Shown here: positions 1-6,573 of the stretch, piece by piece
Layout: each line of letters starts with the position of its first letter
Numbering within the stretch: the first letter of the stretch is position 1
Assembly: GCA_021154515.1 (NCBI GenBank)
Contig: JAJKIL010000155.1
Coordinates: forward strand, 1-6,681
Origin: Niastella sp.
GTDB lineage: Bacteria > Bacteroidota > Bacteroidia > Chitinophagales > Chitinophagaceae
Length of the DNA: 6,681 bases
Reading direction: 5' to 3'
Notes under the pieces: model-generated
The model's input: the letters and a program-made list of their open reading frames with translations, nothing else
Databases searched by the model: none
What the model was told of the DNA's origin: nothing
Program-made: the position numbers and the translations under genes

Positions 1-818
1 AATCCATTACCATCACCCAAACTGGCAAAGGAAGTAGAATACCCATTGTAAAAGCTCCAGCAGTTTTCGATGGTTACCGCCTCAAATGCATTGATGCAAT
101 CGAAGCCATCGTCACTGTTAAACCAGGCCCGGCAACCGCTGAACACGTTATTGGTATACCCAACCCCGTCCTTGTTGGGATGACAGCCAAACCCATCCGT
201 ATTGCCCCCCAACCCGTTTTCAGAAACATTGTCCCAATTATTGTAAGCATCACAATTCAGCACCAGGTTGTTGCCGCCTTTGGTTAAATAAAATCCGATG
301 GCCTTACCATCATGCATACTCAGTCTTTCATAAATATTATTGCTGCCCGTGTTCTCAAAGCATTCACTTTGGGTATGCGTGGTAATATTCACCTGTACGC
401 CCACCACTTCAAGGCCCCTGATATGGATCCACGAACCGGTGACCTGAAAGGCATTAATGCGATAACCCGCGGGATTAATGCCCGAATAATTAAACACTGG
501 TTTCTCATTGGGATAGTTCCAGTATTTGATGCGATTATTACTGGCGCCGCTTTTATTAAGCAGGGTAACATAAGCCCAGATGCTGGAATACTTCGCGATT
601 TGTGCGGTGGTCATTACGTAGGTACCTCCCCGAATGTACACCGTATCACCCGCTGCTGCGGAAGTTTGTGCCCGTTGAATAGTGAGGAATGGAGTACTGA
701 TTTCGCCGTCACTGGCATCGTTGCCATCGGTGGCCACATAATAGATCTTGCAAAGAGCGGATGTAGAAAACCCGGTCAGCAGCAGGCATATCGCTGCAGC
801 AGCATACATTTTTTTCAT
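1..818 (-). CDS. Secreted right-handed parallel beta-helix protein, pectate lyase PL9-like (partial, 3' end off window)
   Basis: Reading leftwards from the ATG at 818, an open frame of 272 codons continues past base 1, so the C-terminus is missing. Residues 1-23 look like a Sec signal peptide (MKKMYAAAAICLLLTGFS), and mature protein starts near KIYYVATDGNDASDG, a start typical of DUF1565/PL9 beta-helix lyases. GDTVYIRGGTY (57-67) and IHIRGLEVVG (131-140) are further beta-helix family signatures. Asp208 in NTDGF and Asp236, Asp237 and Asp240 in NSDDGFD match the four calcium-binding Asp of PL9 enzymes such as PelL, with the same spacing inside the second cluster. The catalytic Lys of that family would lie just beyond the window edge, after DGNG. 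PL9 enzymes cleave pectate by beta-elimination outside the cytoplasm; a different uronate polymer is possible. It is divergent from the OsmC gene, with 117 bp between starts. Family is fairly sure, substrate is not. Confidence 0.8.
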   Translation of the reverse strand, partial: MKKMYAAAAICLLLTGFSTSALCKIYYVATDGNDASDGEISTPFLTIQRAQTSAAAGDTVYIRGGTYVMTTAQIAKYSSIWAYVTLLNKSGASNNRIKYWNYPNEKPVFNYSGINPAGYRINAFQVTGSWIHIRGLEVVGVQVNITTHTQSECFENTGSNNIYERLSMHDGKAIGFYLTKGGNNLVLNCDAYNNWDNVSENGLGGNTDGFGCHPNKDGVGYTNNVFSGCRAWFNSDDGFDCINAFEAVTIENCWSFYNGYSTSFASLGDGNG

Positions 819-935
819 AGTTGGTTCAATCGTTTGGTATCACTTAAATTACCCAATTCAGCTATGCCAACCGTCCTGCGCCATCCTTACCTGATCACCT
901 GACAGAAAGGTGTAAATTGTGCCCAAAACCCTCAC

Positions 936-1589
936 ATGGAATATAAATTACAAAAACCGGTTCATGGCACTATTGGAACCACTAAATACCAGTGTGTTAT
1001 TGAATGGCGCAATGGACAATTCATTGCCGATGAACCAGAAAAACAAGGCGGCCAGGACACCGGCCCCGATCCTTTTACCCTGTTATTATCTTCACTGGCC
1101 AGTTGTACCCTGGTGACCCTGCGCATGTATATCGACAGAAAAGGCTGGGACATTCCTGAGATTAAGGTGAATGTAAATATGTGGCAGACAAAGGAGGGCG
1201 ATGCACTGACCACCTATATCGACCGCGATGTTCTCTTACCGGAAGGTGTGGATCCCGAGCAAAAGAACAGGTTGCTGGAAATTGCCGCCCAATGCCCCGT
1301 TTCCAAACTGCTTGAAGGAAACATCAAAGTGAGAAGCTATATCTATCACGATGAAGACGTTGAAAAGAAACTAAAATACACCAACGGAGAGATTACCGTG
1401 GTTTGGAAACCGGAGCTCTGCAAACATTCGGGCCGCTGTGTAACGCAATTATCCAGGGTGTTCAACTTAAAAACAAAACCCTGGGTCACCATGACCGGCG
1501 CCGATTCGGAAGCGATTAAAAATCAGGTTGAAAAGTGCCCTACCGGTGCGCTTTCGTGGTATAAGAATTCTGAATCCCCAGAGGTATAG
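936..1589 (+). CDS. OsmC-like domain fused to YjdI/Fer4_19-type Fe-S domain
   Basis: A 217-residue cytoplasmic protein with no signal peptide. Residues 1 to about 140 are an OsmC/YhfA-type domain: GPDPFTLLLSSLASCTLVTLRMY carries Cys57, and LEIAAQCPVSKLLEG carries Cys120, the usual two redox Cys of peroxide-reducing OsmC/Ohr proteins. Residues 150-210 are a divergent mono-cluster Fe-S domain (YjdI, Fer4_19): Cys162 and Cys168 in LCKHSGRC, PWV at 182-184, and Cys201 in KCPTGAL. Only three Cys are visible in this domain; His164 could be a fourth ligand, which is inference. The Glu usually found before LLL in OsmC proteins (PYELLL) is Thr48 here. A role in thiol or peroxide chemistry coupled to an Fe-S centre is likely, but the substrate is unknown. 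The ATG at 936 is the first in-frame start near the family N-terminus; there is no good Shine-Dalgarno sequence. It appears monocistronic, with a terminator-like hairpin about 107 nt after the stop. Confidence 0.88.
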   Translation: MEYKLQKPVHGTIGTTKYQCVIEWRNGQFIADEPEKQGGQDTGPDPFTLLLSSLASCTLVTLRMYIDRKGWDIPEIKVNVNMWQTKEGDALTTYIDRDVLLPEGVDPEQKNRLLEIAAQCPVSKLLEGNIKVRSYIYHDEDVEKKLKYTNGEITVVWKPELCKHSGRCVTQLSRVFNLKTKPWVTMTGADSEAIKNQVEKCPTGALSWYKNSESPEV

Positions 1590-1613
1590 TTCTTAAGTTT
1601 TAAAGTTAAAATC

Positions 1614-1728
1614 AGGTGGGTCGCCCTTAAAGGGCGGCTCACCTTGTTATGAAGGTGAGCCGTCCACCGGCTGACAAATGATTTACTTGTTTATGAAGGT
1701 GAGCCACTGTCAAAGAGTGACCCACCTT
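1614..1728. repeat. Cluster of five copies of a 10-bp palindromic core (REP-like)
   Basis: Five copies of AAGGTGRGYC or its complement are packed into 115 bp. Their positions and orientations are 1614-1622 (plus, one base short), 1636-1645 (minus), 1652-1661 (plus), 1696-1705 (plus) and 1719-1728 (minus). Copies two and three form a strong hairpin, 1632-1645 with 1652-1665: 14 bp with one G-U pair and a 6-nt loop. The outer copies (1614-1624 with 1717-1727) can also pair over 11 bp, and GCCC at 1623-1626 can pair with GGGC at 1632-1635, so several folds compete. TTATGAAGGTGAGCC occurs twice as a direct repeat, at 1647 (first base G) and 1691. This resembles REP/BIME-type intergenic elements, though no transposase is nearby. 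Confidence 0.75.
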
Positions 1729-1732
1729 TTTT
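1696..1732 (+). terminator. Probable intrinsic terminator after the OsmC gene
   Basis: Bases 1696-1708 pair with 1716-1728 (13 positions, two mismatches) around a 7-nt loop, followed by a run of six T at 1727-1732. The position, about 107 nt after the OsmC stop and before the AT-rich leader of the next gene, fits transcription ending here. The right arm can pair instead with 1614-1624, so efficiency may depend on which fold forms. Confidence 0.55.
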
Positions 1733-2001
1733 AATGCCCTTCCATTAAATAATCTTTACTTAATTATTTCCAAAACTTTAATTTACTTAAATTCATATCC
1801 ACAATTGGTTTAGTTAACTTTAATTACAGTTACTTTTGTTTCATAAGTGCCGCACGTTCTCTTAAATTATAGCCTGAAATACAACAGGTTCGAACCGCCC
1901 GTTTTTATTCATTCCCCTATATTTTAATTATTGTCAACCAATAATGGATTATCTATTTCCATAAACCAAACACAAAAAGTACCAACTAAAACTTTGTCAA
2001 C
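1733..2001. other. AT-rich intergenic leader upstream of the EEP lipoprotein gene
   Basis: This is the gene-free remainder of the 412-base gap between 1590 and 2001; the first part is taken by the palindrome cluster and terminator. It is very AT-rich, shows no credible ORF or RNA gene, and carries the promoter candidate at 1805-1838. TTTACTTAA occurs twice, at 1755-1763 and 1782-1790, and a perfect 10-bp palindrome, GGTTCGAACC, lies at 1887-1896. Nothing else is supported. Confidence 0.6.
1805..1838 (+). promoter_or_regulatory. Candidate Bacteroidota-type promoter for the EEP lipoprotein gene
   Basis: TACTTTTG at 1831-1838 is an exact match to the Bacteroidota -7 element TAnnTTTG, with TTG at 1805-1807 as a possible -33 element 23 bp upstream. 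Transcription would begin near 1845, leaving an untranslated leader of about 155 nt before the ATG at 2002. The spacing is at the long end of what is described, so this is a candidate only. Confidence 0.4.
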
Positions 2002-3891
2002 ATGAAAAAAGGTAATTTAATTAACCCAGGCATTGCCATGCCCTGGCTCCTACTGCTTGTCATTGGCTTTGCAGCCTGTAAAAAGGCATCCTTTGAGAAG
2101 GCAGCCGGCAAATCCGCCGCTGCTACCCAACCCAATGCCCGGGCAGCCGTAGCCGCCTCTACCATTTCCGACATGAACCCGATCAAGGTGATGTCGTTTA
2201 ACGTCAGGAATGACGACCCCACCGATCCCTTCTCGCAGTATGTTCGCAAGGACTATTGTCTGCAGATCATCCTCGATAATAATGTGGATATCGTAGGGCT
2301 GCAGGAAATTGCCGTTGACAGCATCGAAACCTGGTTCAATACCCAACTGACAGCCGCCGGCTATGGATATTACAAAGGCGGCTCTGCTAACGGTTCACCC
2401 AAAACGATCTATTACAAGAACAGCCGGTTTACCCGCACCAGTGCTGGTTGGTTTACCATGATGGAGACAGAATACCGTTCCGGCAAATGGGTGGTGTTGC
2501 AGGACAAGCTAAACACCGCCAACAGTTATTTTGTGGTGAACAGCCATTGGACCACCTTAAGCTCTGCCGAACGCCAGCTGAATGCGGACACTGTATTACT
2601 GAACATCAACAACAACAACACCGCCAACCTGCCGGTTATTTGTATTGGCGACTTTAACGCCCAGCCCGGTACGGCCGAAATGGGTATTATAAAAGATGCC
2701 AGCGGCCTGAACATGGTTGACGCCCTGTTCGATAGCAGCGGCGATCCTACTTTTCATGGCTGGGATGCTACAGGCGATCACAAGATCGACTGGTTACTCA
2801 GCACCCGCAACATGGCTTTCACCAGCTCCAGCGTGATCACTAAAAGCTTCACCGTAAACGGACAAACGCTCTGGCCCTCCGACCACTGGCCTGTAATGGC
2901 AACTTATGTTCCCGGCATCTTTGGCAGCGCCCATACCGATGCCAATGGCATCAGCGCCAGCTCCGCCACCGACTATTTTTTTGCTGATGTAGACGGCGAT
3001 GGTGATGCCGATAAAATTTACTGGAACTATACTTATGACAGTGGTAAACCAAGAGTGTTCCTCTCTAATGGCGATGGCACTTTTGCCGCTACGGCTGTTA
3101 CCCATGCCGCCGGCGCTTCCACCTCTTCTACCACGCGCTATTATTATGCGGATATCAATGGGGATGGCAAAGCGGATGAGGTTCGCTGGAACCCCACACT
3201 CAACTCAGGACATACCCTCGTTTACCTGGCAACGACAGGTGGCAACTTTAGCGCCACGGCAGTTGACAATCCGGAAGGAACCAGCGGAGGCGCCACTACT
3301 ATCTACAATTTTGCAGATGTGAATGGTGATGGAAAAGCTGATAAAATTTACTGGAACGCTACCTTCGACAATGGGCATACCCGTGTTTACTTAGCCACTT
3401 CCGGTGGTAGTTTTAGCGGCACCGTAGTATCGGGCGCCGAAGGCGCCAGCACCACTGCCGGTACACAATTCTGGTATGCCGATGTAAACGGTGATGGCAA
3501 GGCCGACAAAATTTACTGGCATCCTGATCTGAACGCAGGCAAAACAATGGTATACACGGCCGATGGCGATGGCACCTTTACAGCGAACGCTTCTTTCAGC
3601 AATTCCGCCTCCAGCGGTTTATCAAACACCCGCTTCTATTTTGCCGATATGAATGGAGATGGCTTTGCTGATAAAGTATACTGGAACCCGGCTAACTATA
3701 CCGGCTTCCTCAAAGTTTATTATTCCGAATCCGGCGCCTTTAACGGACCTGTTTATACGTTACGCGGCACATCTCAAAGCGAGAATACGTACTTCTATTT
3801 CAATGATGTGAATGGAGATGGGAAAGCGGATCAGATACGGTGGAATTATAGTGAGAACTCAGGGGAATTAAGGAACTATTTTGCTAAGTAG
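2002..3891 (+). CDS. EEP-family (endonuclease/exonuclease/phosphatase) lipoprotein with six C-terminal FG-GAP/VCBS repeats
   Basis: A 629-residue protein. Residues 1-26 form a lipoprotein signal peptide: basic MKKGN, hydrophobic LLLLVIGF, then AAC with Cys26 as the acylation site. A low-complexity Ala-rich linker follows to about 57. Residues 60-303 are an EEP domain with the metal and catalytic residues in order: Asn67 (SFNVR), Glu102 (GLQE), His182 (NSHW), Asp217 and Asn219 (GDFN), Asp263 (IDW), and Asp294-His295 (SDHWPV). The fold cuts phosphodiesters or phosphate esters (DNA, inositol phosphates, sphingomyelin); which applies cannot be told. Residues 310-629 are six repeats with a DxNGDGxADxxxW motif, starting at Asp329, 384, 439, 494, 549 and 602, resembling calcium-binding FG-GAP/VCBS blades that may bind glycans or proteins. 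The protein is predicted to be membrane-anchored outside the cytoplasm, and no type IX secretion tail is seen. M1 is preferred over M13 because it supplies the basic n-region. Confidence 0.88.
   Translation: MKKGNLINPGIAMPWLLLLVIGFAACKKASFEKAAGKSAAATQPNARAAVAASTISDMNPIKVMSFNVRNDDPTDPFSQYVRKDYCLQIILDNNVDIVGLQEIAVDSIETWFNTQLTAAGYGYYKGGSANGSPKTIYYKNSRFTRTSAGWFTMMETEYRSGKWVVLQDKLNTANSYFVVNSHWTTLSSAERQLNADTVLLNINNNNTANLPVICIGDFNAQPGTAEMGIIKDASGLNMVDALFDSSGDPTFHGWDATGDHKIDWLLSTRNMAFTSSSVITKSFTVNGQTLWPSDHWPVMATYVPGIFGSAHTDANGISASSATDYFFADVDGDGDADKIYWNYTYDSGKPRVFLSNGDGTFAATAVTHAAGASTSSTTRYYYADINGDGKADEVRWNPTLNSGHTLVYLATTGGNFSATAVDNPEGTSGGATTIYNFADVNGDGKADKIYWNATFDNGHTRVYLATSGGSFSGTVVSGAEGASTTAGTQFWYADVNGDGKADKIYWHPDLNAGKTMVYTADGDGTFTANASFSNSASSGLSNTRFYFADMNGDGFADKVYWNPANYTGFLKVYYSESGAFNGPVYTLRGTSQSENTYFYFNDVNGDGKADQIRWNYSENSGELRNYFAK
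2986..3840 (+). repeat. Six in-phase coding repeats, 165-bp period
   Basis: The codon for the first Asp of each DxNGDG motif lies at 2986, 3151, 3316, 3481, 3646 and 3805, giving four exact 165-bp steps and a last step of 159 bp. The protein motif is well kept, but the third codon positions differ widely between units. That points to old duplication under protein-level constraint rather than recent DNA amplification. Confidence 0.85.
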
Positions 3892-3897
3892 ATGGGA

Positions 3898-3933
3898 CAG
3901 TTAACCAGTTGATCAGTTAACCAGTTAACCAGG
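3898..3933 (+). repeat. Tandem 8-bp array, CAGTTRAY x4
   Basis: Four perfect-register octamers begin six bases after the EEP gene stop: CAGTTAAC, CAGTTGAT, CAGTTAAC and CAGTTAAC (3898-3929), followed by CAGG. The array is mirrored by a related one on the far side of the terminator at 4045-4106. Confidence 0.8.
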
Positions 3934-3955
3934 AAATACAAAGCATGAAGATGCT

Positions 3956-3976
3956 GAAGTAAGAAGTAGGAAGTAC
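3956..3976 (+). repeat. Three tandem 7-bp units, GAAGTAN
   Basis: GAAGTAA, GAAGTAG and GAAGTAC lie end to end at 3956-3976, between the octamer array and the terminator hairpin. Just upstream, AGCAT and ATGCT (3942-3955) can form a small hairpin. No function can be assigned. Confidence 0.6.
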
Positions 3977-3991
3977 GAAAATTGATACAAG

Positions 3992-4031
3992 AAAAGGGCC
4001 CAGGCTGTTTAAAATAGCCTGGGCCCTTTTT
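3992..4031. terminator. Bidirectional intrinsic terminator between convergent genes
   Basis: AAAAGGGCCCAGGCT (3992-4006) pairs perfectly over 15 bp with 4016-4030 around a 9-nt loop, and the T run continues to 4031. The left-hand A tract becomes a T tract on the minus strand, so the hairpin can end transcription of both the EEP gene and the kinase operon. Confidence 0.9.
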
Positions 4032-4044
4032 AATTTTGTATTCC

Positions 4045-4106
4045 TTGTTAACTTGTTAACTCCGTCAACCTGTCAACTTCCTTGGTCAACTGATCAACTG
4101 GTCAAC
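4045..4106 (-). repeat. Degenerate 8-bp array, GTTRAYNN x7, reaching the kinase stop codon
   Basis: Read on the minus strand from 4106, the units are GTTGACCA, GTTGATCA, GTTGACCA, a 5-base spacer, GTTGACAG, GTTGACGG plus one base, then GTTAACAA twice. The first unit shares its G with the TAG stop of the kinase. The first 23 bases match the plus-strand array at 3900-3922 at 21 of 23 positions in inverted orientation. Confidence 0.78.
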
Positions 4107-5590
4107 TAAGAGCCAATGGCTCTTTTCCATCCCGCATACCACACCTTATTCTTTTCTACATCGGCAGGAACAAGTGTATCTTTTATCACCTTCAATTGCT
4201 GTAATTGCTGCAACCCGGTATACACCCCTGCTTTTAACCCCGCCATATAAGCGGCGCCCAGGGCGGAAACTTCGGGGAAGCCGCTGATAACTACTTTACG
4301 GTTTAACTGGTTGGCCAGGAACTGCACCACAAAACGATTACCAGTAATACCACCGTCTACCATCAACTGATTCAACAATAAACCGGCGTCTGTTTCCATA
4401 GCGCTAATTACGTCTTTTATCTGGTAGGGAATGGTTTCCAGCGCCGCACGCACCAAATGATTTTTGGTAGTGGCGAAGGTCAAACCATGAATGCTGGCCT
4501 TGCGGTTCATTTCCCAATAGGGCGCGCCCAAACCACTGAATGCGGGTATTAGGTATACGCCCTGGTTATCTTCCAGCGCCATGGCCATGGCTTCGGTATC
4601 GCGGCTGTCGTTAAACAATTCCCATTCATTCTTCAACCACTCAATGGTAGCGCCACAGGTAACGATCACGCCTTCCAGCGCATAACAAACCTGTTGCTCA
4701 GTGCTCCAGCAAATGGTGGTTACCATACCGGTGGAAGAAGCTTTGGGTTTGTCGCCGATATTCATCATGACAGAGCAACCTGTGCCCAGCGTAGCTTTGG
4801 CAGAACCGGGTTCCAGGCAGGCTTGTCCGAATGCAGCGGCGTGAGAATCCCCGATCATGCCGGTTATGGGAACAGCGTTTTCCAGCACGCCCAGCAGGGT
4901 GGTTTTGCCAAACATAAAGGAAGCAGGCACACAACGCGGCAGGTTGAGCGTTTGCAGGTTGAATGCTTTCAACAGATCGGCATCCCAATCGAGGGATTCA
5001 ATGTTAAAAAACAAAGTGCGTGATGCATTCGTATGATCGGTATAATAGCTTTGTCCGTTCGTGAATTTATACAATAACCAGGTATCGATAGTGCCAAAAT
5101 AGGCTTCCCCTTTATCGATGGCCTGTTTTACTTCGGCTACATTTTCATACAACCAAACCAGTTTGGTGCCCGAGAAATAAGGATCAACGAGTAAACCGGT
5201 TTTGGTCTTGATGTCTTCGGCAATGGGCAATGGTTTTAACCGCTCACAAATGTCTACCGACCGTTTGCATTGCCATACCACGGCGTTGTACAATGGTTTA
5301 CCGCTTTTATCCCACACAACAAATGTTTCGCGCTGGTTGCTGATACCGATGGCTTTTATGGCCCGTACATCCAACTGCTGACTGGCAAGATCTTCCAGGC
5401 AATGTTTTACCGATGCCAGCACGTTCTGCACAATACCCTCGGGGTCCTGTTCAACAAAACCATTGGCGCCATAATTCGTTTGCAACGGTTCATGACCACG
5501 CGCCACCACTTTCCCCTGTTCATTAAAAATAATGGTTTTGGTACTGCTGGTTCCCTGGTCAATCGCCAGCACATATTGTTGTTTGCTCAT
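4106..5590 (-). CDS. glpK: FGGY-family carbohydrate kinase, glycerol kinase type
   Basis: A 494-residue cytosolic kinase, close to the usual GlpK length of about 500. ATP-dependent phosphorylation of glycerol to sn-glycerol-3-phosphate is the family reaction. GlpK-like marks are DQGTSSTK (11-18, phosphate loop), NQRET (85-89, Arg87 and Glu88), YNAVVWQ (101-107), DPYFSGTK (136-143, Tyr138), catalytic Asp248 in GDSHAAAFGQ, GTGC (269-272), and VDGG (411-414). Both FGGY signatures are present, near 138-150 and 365-385. Two differences from E. coli GlpK stand out: Ser249 replaces the Gln after the catalytic Asp, and the GGTR loop that binds fructose-1,6-bisphosphate is absent. It starts 5 nt after the RbsC-like stop, so it is probably co-transcribed with the sugar ABC transporter genes. 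A related polyol or sugar (for example a tetritol) is a real alternative substrate, so the symbol is tentative. Confidence 0.85.
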   Translation of the reverse strand: MSKQQYVLAIDQGTSSTKTIIFNEQGKVVARGHEPLQTNYGANGFVEQDPEGIVQNVLASVKHCLEDLASQQLDVRAIKAIGISNQRETFVVWDKSGKPLYNAVVWQCKRSVDICERLKPLPIAEDIKTKTGLLVDPYFSGTKLVWLYENVAEVKQAIDKGEAYFGTIDTWLLYKFTNGQSYYTDHTNASRTLFFNIESLDWDADLLKAFNLQTLNLPRCVPASFMFGKTTLLGVLENAVPITGMIGDSHAAAFGQACLEPGSAKATLGTGCSVMMNIGDKPKASSTGMVTTICWSTEQQVCYALEGVIVTCGATIEWLKNEWELFNDSRDTEAMAMALEDNQGVYLIPAFSGLGAPYWEMNRKASIHGLTFATTKNHLVRAALETIPYQIKDVISAMETDAGLLLNQLMVDGGITGNRFVVQFLANQLNRKVVISGFPEVSALGAAYMAGLKAGVYTGLQQLQQLKVIKDTLVPADVEKNKVWYAGWKRAIGS

Positions 5591-5595
5591 GTTTG

Positions 5596-6573
5596 TTATT
5601 TCTTATTTCCGCCTTTGTCAATAATAACCGCAATTAAAATAACAGCCCCTTTTACTACCTGCTGCCAGAAGGGGGATACGTTCAACAACACGAGGCCGTT
5701 ATTCAATACGCCGATGATCACCGCGCCCATTACGGTACCGCCAATGCTGCCCTTCCCTCCTGATAAAGAAGTGCCACCGATCACTACTGCTGCAATAGCA
5801 TCCAGTTCATAACCGGTTCCGGCATTGGGTTGCGCCGAGTCGAGCCTTGAGGTGACCATAATACCACCTACTGCTGCCAATGCACCGGCAATGCTGTATA
5901 CAATTAATTTTACTTTATTGATGTTGATGCCTGATAAGATGGCGGCATTTTCATTGCCGCCAATGGCATAAATATACCGGCCCAGTCTTGTTTGCCGCGT
6001 AATAAATATCGCCAGCAATACGACAACGCCTGCGATCCAAACCGGCACGGGAATACCCAGCAACCAACCGGTACCGATAGTGGCGAACGGAGCACCGAGG
6101 TTACTGATGGGATGGCCTTGCGTCCACAACATGGTGAGGCCACGTGCAATGGTGAGCATGGCCAGCGTGCCTACAAACGGCGGTACTTTGAACTTCGTAA
6201 TTACAAATCCATTAAACCAGCCAAGTAGGGAGCCTGTGATGATGCCCCCTAACAAGGCGCCTAAAAGGGTAAAACCAACAAAAAGATCGGCCGATGGCAG
6301 CTTGATCCCGTTCTTTAATAAACCGGCGGTGATAGCGCCACACAAGGCCAGGATGGAACCTACTGACAAATCGATGCCCGCAGTTAACACAATCAGCGTC
6401 ATACCAACAGAGATGCAGATGTTCACCGCTATCTGCCGCAACACATTCCAGCCATTGTCCATGGTAAGGAACTTGTCGCTTAAAATGGCAACGATGGTGC
6501 ACATAACAACCAGCGCGATCACTGATTGCAGCCGGGCAAGGTTTATCGTATTATTTCTTTGAATCGCAATCAT
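5596..6573 (-). CDS. RbsC-like sugar ABC transporter permease
   Basis: A 325-residue polytopic membrane protein of the BPD_transp_2 family, close to the 321 residues of E. coli RbsC. Hydrophobic segments lie near 15-32, 45-64, 70-86, 97-120, 133-150, 172-192, 222-241, 258-268, 278-298 and 306-318. Family marks are GIDLSVGSILAL (66-77), GRYIYAIGGNENAAILSGI (198-216, the cytoplasmic region that contacts the ATPase) and YELDAIAAVVIGGTSLSGGKG (255-275). It would form the channel of an importer for ribose or a related sugar or polyol, with the ATPase encoded just upstream and a periplasmic binding protein not seen here. Its ATG overlaps the ATPase stop (TGATG), and only 5 nt separate it from the kinase. 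The substrate cannot be read from the permease; the kinase hints at a polyol. Confidence 0.92.
   Translation of the reverse strand: MIAIQRNNTINLARLQSVIALVVMCTIVAILSDKFLTMDNGWNVLRQIAVNICISVGMTLIVLTAGIDLSVGSILALCGAITAGLLKNGIKLPSADLFVGFTLLGALLGGIITGSLLGWFNGFVITKFKVPPFVGTLAMLTIARGLTMLWTQGHPISNLGAPFATIGTGWLLGIPVPVWIAGVVVLLAIFITRQTRLGRYIYAIGGNENAAILSGININKVKLIVYSIAGALAAVGGIMVTSRLDSAQPNAGTGYELDAIAAVVIGGTSLSGGKGSIGGTVMGAVIIGVLNNGLVLLNVSPFWQQVVKGAVILIAVIIDKGGNKK

Noticed and set aside
312..902. 196-codon open frame on the plus strand
   Set aside because: It lies antisense to the beta-helix lyase, whose signal peptide and calcium-site motifs are clear. Its translation has no recognisable domain.
919..1116. 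65-codon plus-strand frame overlapping the OsmC gene start
   Set aside because: It is out of frame with the OsmC domain, which has strong family motifs from its first residues.
1881..1900. GGTTCGAACC, resembling a tRNA T-loop or an attachment site
   Set aside because: The bases around it do not form a T-stem with the right pairs, and no acceptor stem or other tRNA arm is present. It is simply a palindrome.
3898..4106. Possible CRISPR array
   Set aside because: The units are 8 bp and back to back, without unique spacers, and no cas gene is nearby.
5270..5812. 180-codon plus-strand frame across the kinase/permease junction
   Set aside because: It is antisense to two well-supported genes and shows no domain of its own.
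6080..6562. 160-codon plus-strand frame
   Set aside because: It is antisense to the RbsC-like permease and carries no signal of its own.
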